A stretch of DNA of 10,300 nt, taken from contig JALZUH010000067.1 in NCBI GenBank assembly GCA_023301645.1, forward strand, positions 1-10,300. Reading direction: 5' to 3'. The notes under the pieces were generated by a model, which was given only the letters and a program-made list of their open reading frames with translations, did not search any database and was not told the origin of the DNA. Shown here one piece after another: positions 1 through 6,956 of the stretch. A program made the position numbers and the translations under genes. This stretch comes from Akkermansiaceae bacterium. Lineage in GTDB: Bacteria; Verrucomicrobiota; Verrucomicrobiia; Verrucomicrobiales; Akkermansiaceae. The stretch's first letter is position 1, and every line of letters begins with the position of its first letter.

Positions 1-977
1 AGGGCGAACTTACCATTATCGAGAGGTTTGACCATGACTGGCTCGCTCTTTGCGCGGTATCTTGGCTGGGCTTCGACCTTGGTCGGGCTGGTGATGGGTT
101 TGTTGACCCAGCTTACTGAACCGACGGTGCATTGGCTGGTGTAGAGGCCTTGTGTGTCAGCTTGATCCCAGCCGACGATGAGCTGGTTCTTCTGTGCGTC
201 TTTACCGACGACAACATAGGCCATGCCATCGCGCGGGGAGGCGACACCGTGACCTTTTCTCTGGCCGAGGGTGTAGAGGTGGAGCCCACGGTGCTTGCCC
301 ATGACTTTACCGGCATAGTCGACGATTTCCCCTGGGCTATCGGGCACGTAGTGACTGAGGAAATCGGACATTTTTACATTTCCAATAAAGCAGATACCCT
401 GACTGTCTTTTTTCTCAGCTACAGGGAGGTTGAATCTACGAGCGACGTCGCGCACTTCTGGCTTGAGCATTTCGCCGACGGGGAAGCGGGCGTGGAGTGC
501 TTGCTTCTGCTCCATGAGGGAGAGGAAGTAGCTTTGGTCTTTATTCGGATCAGAGCCGCGTAGGATGTCGGCGGTGCCGTCGCTGCGCTCGCGTCGACGG
601 GCGTAGTGGCCTGTGCCGACAGCTTCAAATCCCTGCGAGAGAGCATAGTCGAGAAAGACGCCAAATTTCATTTCGCGATTACAGTATACGTCGGGATTGG
701 GCGTGATGCCTGAGCGGTAGCCGTCGAGTAAGTAGTCGACGATACGATTGCGGTATTGGTCGATGAGGTCGACTACGCGGAATTCGATGCCTAGTGTCTT
801 AGCTACGGCGTGGGCGTCTTCTACGTCTTGCTCCCACGGGCAGTCACCGGCGATCCCGTCTTCATTGATCCAGTTTTTCATATAGCCACCCGTCACTTCG
901 TGCCCCTGCTCGAGTAATAGAGCTGCGGCAACGGCGGAATCAACGCCTCCTGAGAGGCCAACTAGAATCTTAGACAC
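1..977 (-). CDS. mnmA: tRNA-specific 2-thiouridylase MnmA, 3' end missing
   Basis: MnmA activates U34 of tRNA Lys, Glu and Gln with ATP and inserts sulfur to give 2-thiouridine, in the cytoplasm. The reverse strand reads open for 325 codons from a GTG at 977 to the window edge, so roughly the last 30-45 residues are missing compared with the usual 360-370. The N-terminus VSKILVGLSGGVDSA carries the PP-loop SGGVDS (residues 9-14), which fixes the GTG start even though no Shine-Dalgarno is visible. MKNW follows at about residues 35-38. The nucleophilic cysteine is in NPDVYCN (Cys99) and the persulfide cysteine is in DSQGICFIG (Cys196). Their spacing of 97 equals that of E. coli Cys102/Cys199. 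GTGHYA, DQSYFL and LGQRKG are further family motifs. The gene diverges from the membrane-protein/dapL unit across a gap of about 176 bp. Identification is secure; only the C-terminal end is unseen. Confidence 0.96.
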   Translation of the reverse strand, partial: MSKILVGLSGGVDSAVAAALLLEQGHEVTGGYMKNWINEDGIAGDCPWEQDVEDAHAVAKTLGIEFRVVDLIDQYRNRIVDYLLDGYRSGITPNPDVYCNREMKFGVFLDYALSQGFEAVGTGHYARRRERSDGTADILRGSDPNKDQSYFLSLMEQKQALHARFPVGEMLKPEVRDVARRFNLPVAEKKDSQGICFIGNVKMSDFLSHYVPDSPGEIVDYAGKVMGKHRGLHLYTLGQRKGHGVASPRDGMAYVVVGKDAQKNQLIVGWDQADTQGLYTSQCTVGSVSWVNKPITSPTKVEAQPRYRAKSEPVMVKPLDNGKFA

Positions 978-1153
978 GAGAGAGTTTTAGGCTGGGAACG
1001 GCAAAGACCCAATAACCAATTCACAAAAAAACGCCTTATCAAATGCCTTGTCGTTTCCTTTTGAGCTGGGCGAAAATGAGGCGTGTCGATGGTGGCTGTG
1101 ACAAAGAGAGGAAAATTCTGTTCATTTTATATGAAAAAAGCTACTTCACTGCC
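978..1153. promoter_or_regulatory. Divergent intergenic region between mnmA and the membrane-protein gene
   Basis: These 176 bp separate two divergently read genes and must hold promoters for both. An A/T-rich stretch around 1111-1140 with TTATAT at 1127-1132 could be a -10 element for the rightward unit, but no well-spaced -35 is evident. No Shine-Dalgarno precedes the GTG at 977 or the ATG at 1154. No terminator or RNA gene was seen. Confidence 0.4.
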
Positions 1154-1972
1154 ATGTCTGAAACAGAATCTACAGAGATCGAGGGCGCAGGGAAGTTCTC
1201 TCCCTTTGCGGGCTGCCTGATGATGCTCATTGTAGGGCTCATGGTCGCGGGTGTGATCGTATACAGCTGGTGGTCATACGGGCAGGTGAAGTCCACTGTT
1301 GAAGGCTTTACCCAAGAGGTCGCTCAGGAGGTGCCACTTATCGATGTGAGTAGTATGGAGGCGGCTCAGAAGTCTCTGGATGAGGAACTAAAGGCATTCC
1401 GAGTATCAGTGGAGTCCAATGAGCTCGCCGAGCTTTCACTGACGGCTGAGGAGCTCAATGTAGCTATTGCGAGCTACGAAATCTTAGCACCTAATCGCGA
1501 GAAGATCTTCATTAGTGGGATTTCTGATAAGGGTGTTGAGGCGACGATTTCCTATCCGGTGAATGCAGCCGCATTTTCTGACAACAGACGCCACCTCAAT
1601 GGCCGGGTGACGATGATGCCCGAAATCAATGGTGGTGCGCTGTTTCCCGTGGTGAAGCAAGTCACAACACCATCAGGGGTGGATATCCCTGATCGGTTTA
1701 AAGAATTCATCACAGAGACAATGCTCCACCCTATCCGCAATCACGAGGAGCTGGGTGTCTTAATGAAGCGTATCTCAAGTGTGAGCATTGAAGGGGAAAG
1801 CATTGTGATACTGGCTGAGCCGGGCTTTGTCGCTGCGGGTGAGCTCCCCGATGATACGCAACCTATACTAAATCGCTTTATGAAAGGATTTGCTATTGTG
1901 GCTGTGGTATTTTTATTCATCGTCTCTCTCATCATCTTTGTCTCTCGCCGTAAGGCATCATCAACAATCTAA
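1154..1972 (+). CDS. Hypothetical membrane protein with two TM helices and a central soluble domain
   Basis: I do not recognise a named family. The 272-residue product starts with a short acidic cytoplasmic stretch (MSETESTEIEGAGKF). A hydrophobic helix follows at about residues 18-39, then a soluble segment of about 200 residues, then a second helix at about 245-264 with a basic tail (SRRK). This predicts both ends in the cytoplasm and the middle outside the inner membrane. The central part has a charged helical start (about 45-90), an LTAEELN motif (97-103), then alternating beta-like segments. The reading frame is open to an upstream ATG at 1043, but those 37 extra residues look like translated leader, and the ATG at 1154 gives a sensible N-terminus. 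Only 4 nt separate its stop from dapL, so the two are almost certainly co-transcribed. This does not prove a role in lysine or cell-wall synthesis. Confidence 0.8.
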   Translation: MSETESTEIEGAGKFSPFAGCLMMLIVGLMVAGVIVYSWWSYGQVKSTVEGFTQEVAQEVPLIDVSSMEAAQKSLDEELKAFRVSVESNELAELSLTAEELNVAIASYEILAPNREKIFISGISDKGVEATISYPVNAAAFSDNRRHLNGRVTMMPEINGGALFPVVKQVTTPSGVDIPDRFKEFITETMLHPIRNHEELGVLMKRISSVSIEGESIVILAEPGFVAAGELPDDTQPILNRFMKGFAIVAVVFLFIVSLIIFVSRRKASSTI

Positions 1973-1976
1973 ACCT

Positions 1977-3200
1977 ATGAATATTAACGAGAACTTCCTC
2001 AAACTAAAAGCTGGATACCTATTTCCAGAAATCTCCCGCCGTGTAACTGCATGGACAGAAGCTAATGCTGATAAAACAGATCGCCTCATTCGCTGCGGTA
2101 TCGGTGATGTCACTGAGCCACTACCACTTGCTGTGCGCGAGGCGATGCACGCTGCCATTGACGAGCAGGGTGTAGCAGAGTCATTTCATGGCTACGGCCC
2201 AGAGCAAGGATACGCATTCCTTCGTGAGGCTATTGTTGCGAACCAGTTTGCTGGGCTTAACATTTCAGCTGATGAAGTTTTCGTCTCTGACGGCTCTAAG
2301 TGTGATACGGGAAACATTCTCGATATCTTTGGTAAGGGAAACAAGATCGCGATCACAGACCCTGTTTACCCAGTATATGTCGACACTAATGTCATGGCAG
2401 GTAACACTGGTGAGGCTGATGAAAATGGTGCCTACGAGGGTCTTGTCTATCTTCCTTGCACAGCTGAGAATAACTTCATGCCAGCCATCCCTGAGGAGAA
2501 GGTCGACATGATCTACCTCTGCTACCCTAACAACCCAACGGGAACAACGGCTAGCCGTGAGCAGCTAGAAGCATGGGTTGCTTATGCTAAGGCTAATAAC
2601 TCACTGATTCTTTTTGACGCTGCCTATGAGGCATTTGTTCAGGACTCATCTATCCCACGCTCTATCTTTGAAATCGAAGGTGCCCATGAGTGCGCTATTG
2701 AGTTCCGCTCGTTTTCTAAAAACGGTGGCTTTACTGGTGTTCGCTGCGCCTACACCGTGATTCCTAAGGGGCTTACCTTTAAGGCATCATGTGGTGAAGA
2801 CGTCTCACTCCACTCACTGTGGAACCGCCGTCAGTCAACGAAGTTTAACGGCGCATCTTACCCAGTGCAGCGCGGTGCAGCGGCTGTCTTCTCTCCTGAA
2901 GGAAAGGCTCAAGTCTCAGCACTCATCGAGCACTACATGGGGAATGCAGCCCTTCTCAAGACAGCTTGCCAAAAGGCAGGACTTACTGTCTTCGGTGGTG
3001 AGAATGCACCTTACGTCTGGGTGCAGTGCCCAGAAGGAGTTGATTCATGGGGGATGTTCGACAAGATGCTCGAAGAAGCTCAAGTCGTCATCACACCGGG
3101 ATCAGGATTCGGTGCAGCAGGTGAGGGATACTTCCGTATCTCGTCATTTAACACCCGTGCTAAGGTCGAGGAAGTTTGCCAGCGAATCGCCGCACTTTAG
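1977..3200 (+). CDS. dapL: LL-diaminopimelate aminotransferase
   Basis: DapL is a PLP enzyme that converts tetrahydrodipicolinate directly to LL-diaminopimelate using glutamate. It bypasses the succinylase/acetylase steps on the way to meso-DAP for peptidoglycan and to lysine. The 407-residue length matches the family (about 408-411). Visible motifs are GIGDVTEPLP (41-50), YGPEQGY (73-79), the fold-type I motif PNNPTG (184-189), FDAAYEAF with Asp214 and Tyr217 for the PLP ring, SFSKNGGFTGVRCAY with Schiff-base Lys248, and YFRIS with the carboxylate-binding Arg387. The frame extends upstream to 1890, but that part overlaps the previous gene. The ATG at 1977, giving MNINENFLKLKAGYLFPEI, matches the family N-terminus. 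No Shine-Dalgarno is present and the gene lies 4 nt after the membrane-protein stop. DapL occurs in PVC bacteria, plants and some other lineages, which supports the taxonomic guess. Confidence 0.96.
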   Translation: MNINENFLKLKAGYLFPEISRRVTAWTEANADKTDRLIRCGIGDVTEPLPLAVREAMHAAIDEQGVAESFHGYGPEQGYAFLREAIVANQFAGLNISADEVFVSDGSKCDTGNILDIFGKGNKIAITDPVYPVYVDTNVMAGNTGEADENGAYEGLVYLPCTAENNFMPAIPEEKVDMIYLCYPNNPTGTTASREQLEAWVAYAKANNSLILFDAAYEAFVQDSSIPRSIFEIEGAHECAIEFRSFSKNGGFTGVRCAYTVIPKGLTFKASCGEDVSLHSLWNRRQSTKFNGASYPVQRGAAAVFSPEGKAQVSALIEHYMGNAALLKTACQKAGLTVFGGENAPYVWVQCPEGVDSWGMFDKMLEEAQVVITPGSGFGAAGEGYFRISSFNTRAKVEEVCQRIAAL

Positions 3201-3209
3201 TGGTGAGGT

Positions 3210-3246
3210 AGCAGAGCTTTTTTACTAAGCTCATTCCTGCTTTTTT
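3210..3246 (+). terminator. Possible weak first terminator after dapL
   Basis: GAGCTT (3214-3219) can pair with AAGCTC (3227-3232). An outer AGCAG/CTGCT pairing around a 4-nt bulge extends it, and a T6 run (3241-3246) follows. The stem is short and interrupted, so this is a secondary candidate just ahead of the strong terminator. Confidence 0.35.
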
Positions 3247-3251
3247 CAATC

Positions 3252-3294
3252 ATCCCGCTGGTATCGTAGAAAGATACTAGCGGGATTTTTATTT
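3252..3294 (+). terminator. Strong Rho-independent terminator of the dapL unit
   Basis: A 14-bp stem has its left arm at 3252-3265 (ATCCCGCTGGTATC) and right arm at 3273-3286 (GATACTAGCGGGAT). It contains a single G-U wobble, a 7-nt loop (GTAGAAA), and a T-rich run TTTTTATTTATTT directly after it. It lies about 50 nt beyond the dapL stop and ends upstream of gluQ, so gluQ should have its own promoter or depend on read-through. Confidence 0.92.
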
Positions 3295-3325
3295 ATTTGG
3301 ATCACTGAGTCATTGGAGCGTAGGA

Positions 3326-3339
3326 TGATCACGTGATCA
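3326..3339. repeat. 14-bp perfect palindrome over the gluQ start codon
   Basis: TGATCACGTGATCA is perfectly self-complementary and is centred at the GTG start codon (3333-3335). It could be an operator-like site or chance. A spacer-free palindrome cannot fold into a tight RNA hairpin without losing the inner pairs. Confidence 0.5.
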
Positions 3340-4172
3340 CGCGCTTCGCCCCATCTCCCACTGGATACCTACATCTCGGGCACGCATACTCGGCACTTTA
3401 TGCCTATGATCTTGCTGTAGCAAATGATGGTGAATTCATCCTTCGGCATGAAGATATCGACAGCACGCGGGTGCGTGAGGAATATTACGGGGCTATTGAG
3501 CGCGACTTGTCTGCTCTGGGCATTACGTGGAAAGCTACCCCTCTAAGACAGCTCGATAGGCTGGCGTTCTACATGGAGGCTCTAGAGGAGCTGAAGTCTC
3601 TTGGTGTCATCTACCCTTGTTTCTGCACGCGTAAGGAAATCCGCGAAGAAGTAGCTGGTATGGGCAATGCACCACACGGCCCGGAAGGAGCGCTTTACCC
3701 GGGGACATGCCGCAAGCTCAGTGCCGAAGAGGCACGTAGCCGAGTGATAGCGGGGGATGGACACTGCTGGCGGCTTGATGCTCAGAAGGCTGCCTCACTA
3801 GCAGGGGCACTTAGCTTCAGTGACCACTTCTATGGCACAGTTACGGTCGACCCTTGTTTATTAGGAGATGTGGTCTTGGCGCGTAAGGACATCTCTACAT
3901 CCTATCATCTCGCTGTTATCGTCGATGATGCGCACCAGGGTATTACTCACGTCACCCGTGGTAGTGACCTGCTCGCCGCGACGCATATTCACCGAGTTTT
4001 GCAGAAACTTTTAAAAATACCTGAGCCACTTTATCACCACCACCCGCTTATCCTTGATCGGCAGGGGCAGCGACTGGCTAAGCGTGCACCCGGAGCCACT
4101 CTAAGAGAGCTCTTGGATTCAGGCCGTAACCATGGAGAAATTGCTGCTGAGGTGCGTAATCTCCTCAAATAG
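3333..4172 (+). CDS. gluQ: Glutamyl-Q tRNA(Asp) synthetase
   Basis: GluQ-RS is a truncated GluRS paralog without the anticodon-binding domain. It activates glutamate and attaches it to the queuosine at position 34 of tRNA(Asp), in the cytoplasm. The 279 residues are close to the usual 290-310. The N-terminal RFAPSPTGYLHLGHAYSAL carries the class I HIGH signature as HLGH (14-17), and HEDID follows at 39-43. The zinc site expected of GluQ is complete: Cys96, Cys98, Tyr122 and Cys126 (CFC and YPGTC). The KMSKS-like loop is QRLAKR (246-251). The start is the GTG at 3333, because the nearby ATG at 3325 is out of frame. AGGA at 3322-3325 is a rare visible Shine-Dalgarno for this window, 7 nt upstream. 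A palindrome overlaps the start. The gene stands alone between the dapL terminator and the nrd control region. Confidence 0.95.
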   Translation: MITRFAPSPTGYLHLGHAYSALYAYDLAVANDGEFILRHEDIDSTRVREEYYGAIERDLSALGITWKATPLRQLDRLAFYMEALEELKSLGVIYPCFCTRKEIREEVAGMGNAPHGPEGALYPGTCRKLSAEEARSRVIAGDGHCWRLDAQKAASLAGALSFSDHFYGTVTVDPCLLGDVVLARKDISTSYHLAVIVDDAHQGITHVTRGSDLLAATHIHRVLQKLLKIPEPLYHHHPLILDRQGQRLAKRAPGATLRELLDSGRNHGEIAAEVRNLLK

Positions 4173-4268
4173 TGCCTCGCAATAGATCCTCATCATGGCG
4201 ATTGGGCTGATCTTTTTAGAAAAAAATCAGAAATGAAAGTTAGGAGTTTTCTGTAAATTTTTTTTCAA

Positions 4269-4284
4269 CACCAGACTTGTGGTG
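4269..4284. promoter_or_regulatory. Imperfect palindrome, possible operator
   Basis: CACCAGACTTGTGGTG has matching outer arms CACCA/TGGTG plus one inner matching pair. It contains TTGTGG (4277-4282), which recurs at 4413-4418 and appears inverted at 4387-4392. It has a loose likeness to ACAC...GTGT-type NrdR boxes but does not fit the consensus well. Confidence 0.3.
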
Positions 4285-4386
4285 AGTTAATTAAGCTCGT
4301 TCTAAAATTGCCTCCTCCAACGCTTGATTTTGTAGGGGAGCCACCAAAACAAGGAAAATAAGTCGAAGTCTTAAAAATAGTCAAAA

Positions 4387-4428
4387 CCACAACATGTAGT
4401 ATTGTTAATAATTTGTGGATACTACATG
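4387..4428. repeat. Interlocked inverted repeats in A-B-A'-B' order
   Basis: CCACAA (4387-4392) is followed directly by CATGTAGTAT (4393-4402). After a 10-nt AT-rich spacer come TTGTGG (4413-4418) and then ATACTACATG (4419-4428), the exact reverse complements of the first two blocks in the same order. Both pairs are offset by 26 bp. The pairings interlock as in a pseudoknot rather than nesting as in a hairpin. The element lies about 200 bp upstream of the first nrd gene and may be an operator or a pair of alternative RNA structures. Confidence 0.7.
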
Positions 4429-4503
4429 AGCAAAATCGAAGTTGACCGAGCAAGGCGAATGATGCAGTGTCCGAGTCGGCTCGCATTGCGGCCTTAGACA
4501 TCG

Positions 4504-4531
4504 TTTAAGACTGTTTTTCACCTCATATATA
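4504..4531 (+). promoter_or_regulatory. Weak candidate promoter for the nrd cluster
   Basis: TTTAAG (4504-4509) and TATATA (4526-4531) are separated by 16 nt and resemble a sigma70-type -35/-10 pair. They would give a leader of about 90 nt before the ATG at 4631. Neither hexamer is close to consensus, and other AT-rich options exist in the region. Confidence 0.25.
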
Positions 4532-4570
4532 GCTAGTTACTTTGCTAATTAGGTAGCTGAGCACATCATT

Positions 4571-4630
4571 TCCATCCCGCTTTCCCCACGCTTTTACCCC
4601 AAAAACCTCTCACTCCCACTCACCAAGCTC
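4571..4630 (+). promoter_or_regulatory. C-rich, G-poor leader before the first nrdB paralog
   Basis: The last 60 nt before the ATG contain 30 C and only 3 G, and no Shine-Dalgarno. Such unstructured pyrimidine-rich RNA suits ribosomal protein S1 or leaderless-like initiation, or a Rho loading site. A similar leader precedes the second beta gene. Confidence 0.5.
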
Positions 4631-5689
4631 ATGGCAGACACCGTTACAATCACCCTAGGCGACCGCACGTTCAACCTCGACCGCGAAAAGGCGGAGGAAG
4701 CTTATGACGCCAAGAAGGTCATCAATGGCCGTAACTCGATGTTTTTTAACATCCTGCCGCTCAAATACCAGTGGGCTTACAATCTCTATAAAGAGATGAA
4801 AAACTCACACTGGGAGCCAGCAGAAAACTCGCTACAAGTAGATATTGCCCAGTGGCCACAGCTTAATGAAGGCAGCCAGACACTTTTCAAGGCTGCTCTT
4901 GGAGCACTTGCGAAGTCTCAGCAGATGTTTAAGTCAGACCGTATTTACACGATTCGTGACCTCATCACAGCACCTGAGCTGAAGCTTGTTTTTGGACGTT
5001 TTGTCCATGAGGAGAATACCCGCAGTGACGTGCTCGTCTATCTACACGGTGCACTCTCTATTAACCCGATGGAGTGCGCGGCCATTGCCACAGCACCAGC
5101 CATTGCTGCGAAGAAAGCCTACCTTGATGAGAACTTTACCGAGCTCGGCCGCGACACAGAGACGACCAGTCTCGCTGGTAAGCAGGCTGTGGCGCGAGGC
5201 ATCTTCCTCATTAATCAGTGCATGGAAGGAACGCAATTCTTTGGCCTTTGGGCTGCGGTCTTCTCGCTAGCCACACAGGGCAAGATGCCCGGCTCAGGAG
5301 CGATCTTTAACAAATTCCTTGGCGATGTAGCCTTCCGCATTAGCCTTTTTGATAAGCTCCTTAAAGAGCTCGTAGAGGAAAATCCAGAAATCTGGACTGG
5401 CGACTTCCAGAGTGAGCTCATTAGCCACATGAAAGCCTCCGTTAAGCTAGAGCAGGACTACATCAGCAGCCTGCCCATAGTCGATGCAGGACTTGATGCC
5501 CAAGAACTCGCTAAATACATCGAATTCCTCGCTGACGAGCGCCTCACCTCCTGCGGTCTTGCCCGTCAGTATCACCATGCCTCTAGCCCATTCCCGTGGC
5601 TCGATGAGCAGATTCACCTCGCCGCGACACAGGTCGCCCACGTCGGAACATCGACACTCGATAATAGCTTCGACGACGACGATTTGTAA
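4631..5689 (+). CDS. nrdB: Non-catalytic NrdB paralog (RNR beta-like subunit with a broken metal site)
   Basis: This 352-residue protein is a full-length homolog of the next gene product. They share PLKY-WA, HWEP, TAPEL-LVF, HEEN, QCMEGTQF-GL, ENPEIWT, SCGLA, PFPWL and the terminal DDDDL. Aligned on its neighbour and on Chlamydia class Ic NrdB, four of six metal ligands are replaced: Glu to Gln97, His to Arg131, Glu to Val233 and His to Arg236. Only Glu128 and Glu199 remain. The radical-tyrosine position is Leu135. The tail has no tyrosine and lacks the NFFE-RV-EY segment. Trp61 and Asp232 of the radical path are kept. It should therefore build neither a dimetal cofactor nor a radical, but it keeps the fold and the C-terminal peptide that binds NrdA. 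A beta-beta' partner, assembly factor or regulator are the plausible roles (inference). The loss of the radical site as well argues against the metal-free class Ie type. The ATG at 4631 has no Shine-Dalgarno. Confidence 0.88.
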   Translation: MADTVTITLGDRTFNLDREKAEEAYDAKKVINGRNSMFFNILPLKYQWAYNLYKEMKNSHWEPAENSLQVDIAQWPQLNEGSQTLFKAALGALAKSQQMFKSDRIYTIRDLITAPELKLVFGRFVHEENTRSDVLVYLHGALSINPMECAAIATAPAIAAKKAYLDENFTELGRDTETTSLAGKQAVARGIFLINQCMEGTQFFGLWAAVFSLATQGKMPGSGAIFNKFLGDVAFRISLFDKLLKELVEENPEIWTGDFQSELISHMKASVKLEQDYISSLPIVDAGLDAQELAKYIEFLADERLTSCGLARQYHHASSPFPWLDEQIHLAATQVAHVGTSTLDNSFDDDDL

Positions 5690-5700
5690 GCCCAGGTAGC

Positions 5701-5764
5701 CGATTACTCCGCTTCCTTTCCCATCCATTACCCCCACCCATTCTTTCCCCACCTACTCAAAAAT
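5701..5764 (+). promoter_or_regulatory. C-rich, G-poor intercistronic leader before catalytic nrdB
   Basis: Of the 60 nt at 5701-5760, 29 are C and 2 are G, and no Shine-Dalgarno precedes the ATG at 5765. The whole 75-nt gap between the two beta genes has no terminator hairpin, so co-transcription is likely. Rho-type loading or S1-assisted initiation are possible readings. Confidence 0.5.
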
Positions 5765-6850
<1,086 letters not shown>

Positions 6851-6956
6851 GTCAATTACCGCCATTTTAAACCCCATTTCATCACTCCTCTAAAACCCCC
6901 GATCACAGATCGCCAGCTAGTTCATACTGCATTAGCTACCCAACTCTCCTAAATAA
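6851..6956 (+). promoter_or_regulatory. Leader between nrdB and nrdA, C-rich in its first half
   Basis: The first 50 nt hold 20 C and 2 G; the second half is less biased. A small perfect hairpin CGATC-ACA-GATCG sits at 6900-6912 without a T-tail, so it is not a terminator. No Shine-Dalgarno precedes the ATG at 6957. This fits read-through from nrdB into nrdA. Confidence 0.4.

Larger units (their letters stand above)
4173..4630. promoter_or_regulatory. AT-rich control region upstream of the nrd cluster
   Basis: These 458 bp contain no convincing gene. A 78-codon frame on the minus strand (4265-4501) has no recognisable features. The sequence is visibly richer in A and T than the flanking genes. 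It holds an A/T-rich hairpin (4207-4217 with 4220-4230, no T-tail), an imperfect palindrome (4269-4284), the A-B-A'-B' element (4387-4428), a weak promoter candidate (4504-4531) and a C-rich leader (4571-4630). I saw no convincing pair of canonical NrdR boxes and no B12-riboswitch motif. Being the longest gap in the window and lying directly upstream of the RNR genes, it is probably where the cluster's expression is controlled. Confidence 0.6.

Noticed and set aside
132..563. 143-codon plus-strand frame
   Set aside because: It lies antisense inside mnmA, whose minus-strand reading matches the family from end to end.
1043..1153. Upstream extension of the two-TM protein gene
   Set aside because: The 37 added residues look like translated intergenic sequence, and the ATG at 1154 gives a normal N-terminus before the first TM helix.
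1890..1976. Upstream extension of dapL
   Set aside because: It overlaps the end of the preceding gene in another frame, and the DapL family N-terminus begins at 1977.
4268..4283. NrdR box
   Set aside because: Only the outer ACAC and parts of the right arm resemble the consensus, and no second box at the usual spacing was found.
4265..4501. 78-codon minus-strand reading frame in the gap before the nrd cluster
   Set aside because: No domain, no ribosome binding site and low-complexity composition; it also covers the interlocked repeat. More likely a chance frame in regulatory DNA.
4631..5689. Reading the first beta gene as a metal-free class Ie NrdF2-type enzyme
   Set aside because: Class Ie keeps the tyrosine that becomes a DOPA radical; here that position is Leu135 and the tail tyrosine is also missing, so a non-catalytic role fits better.
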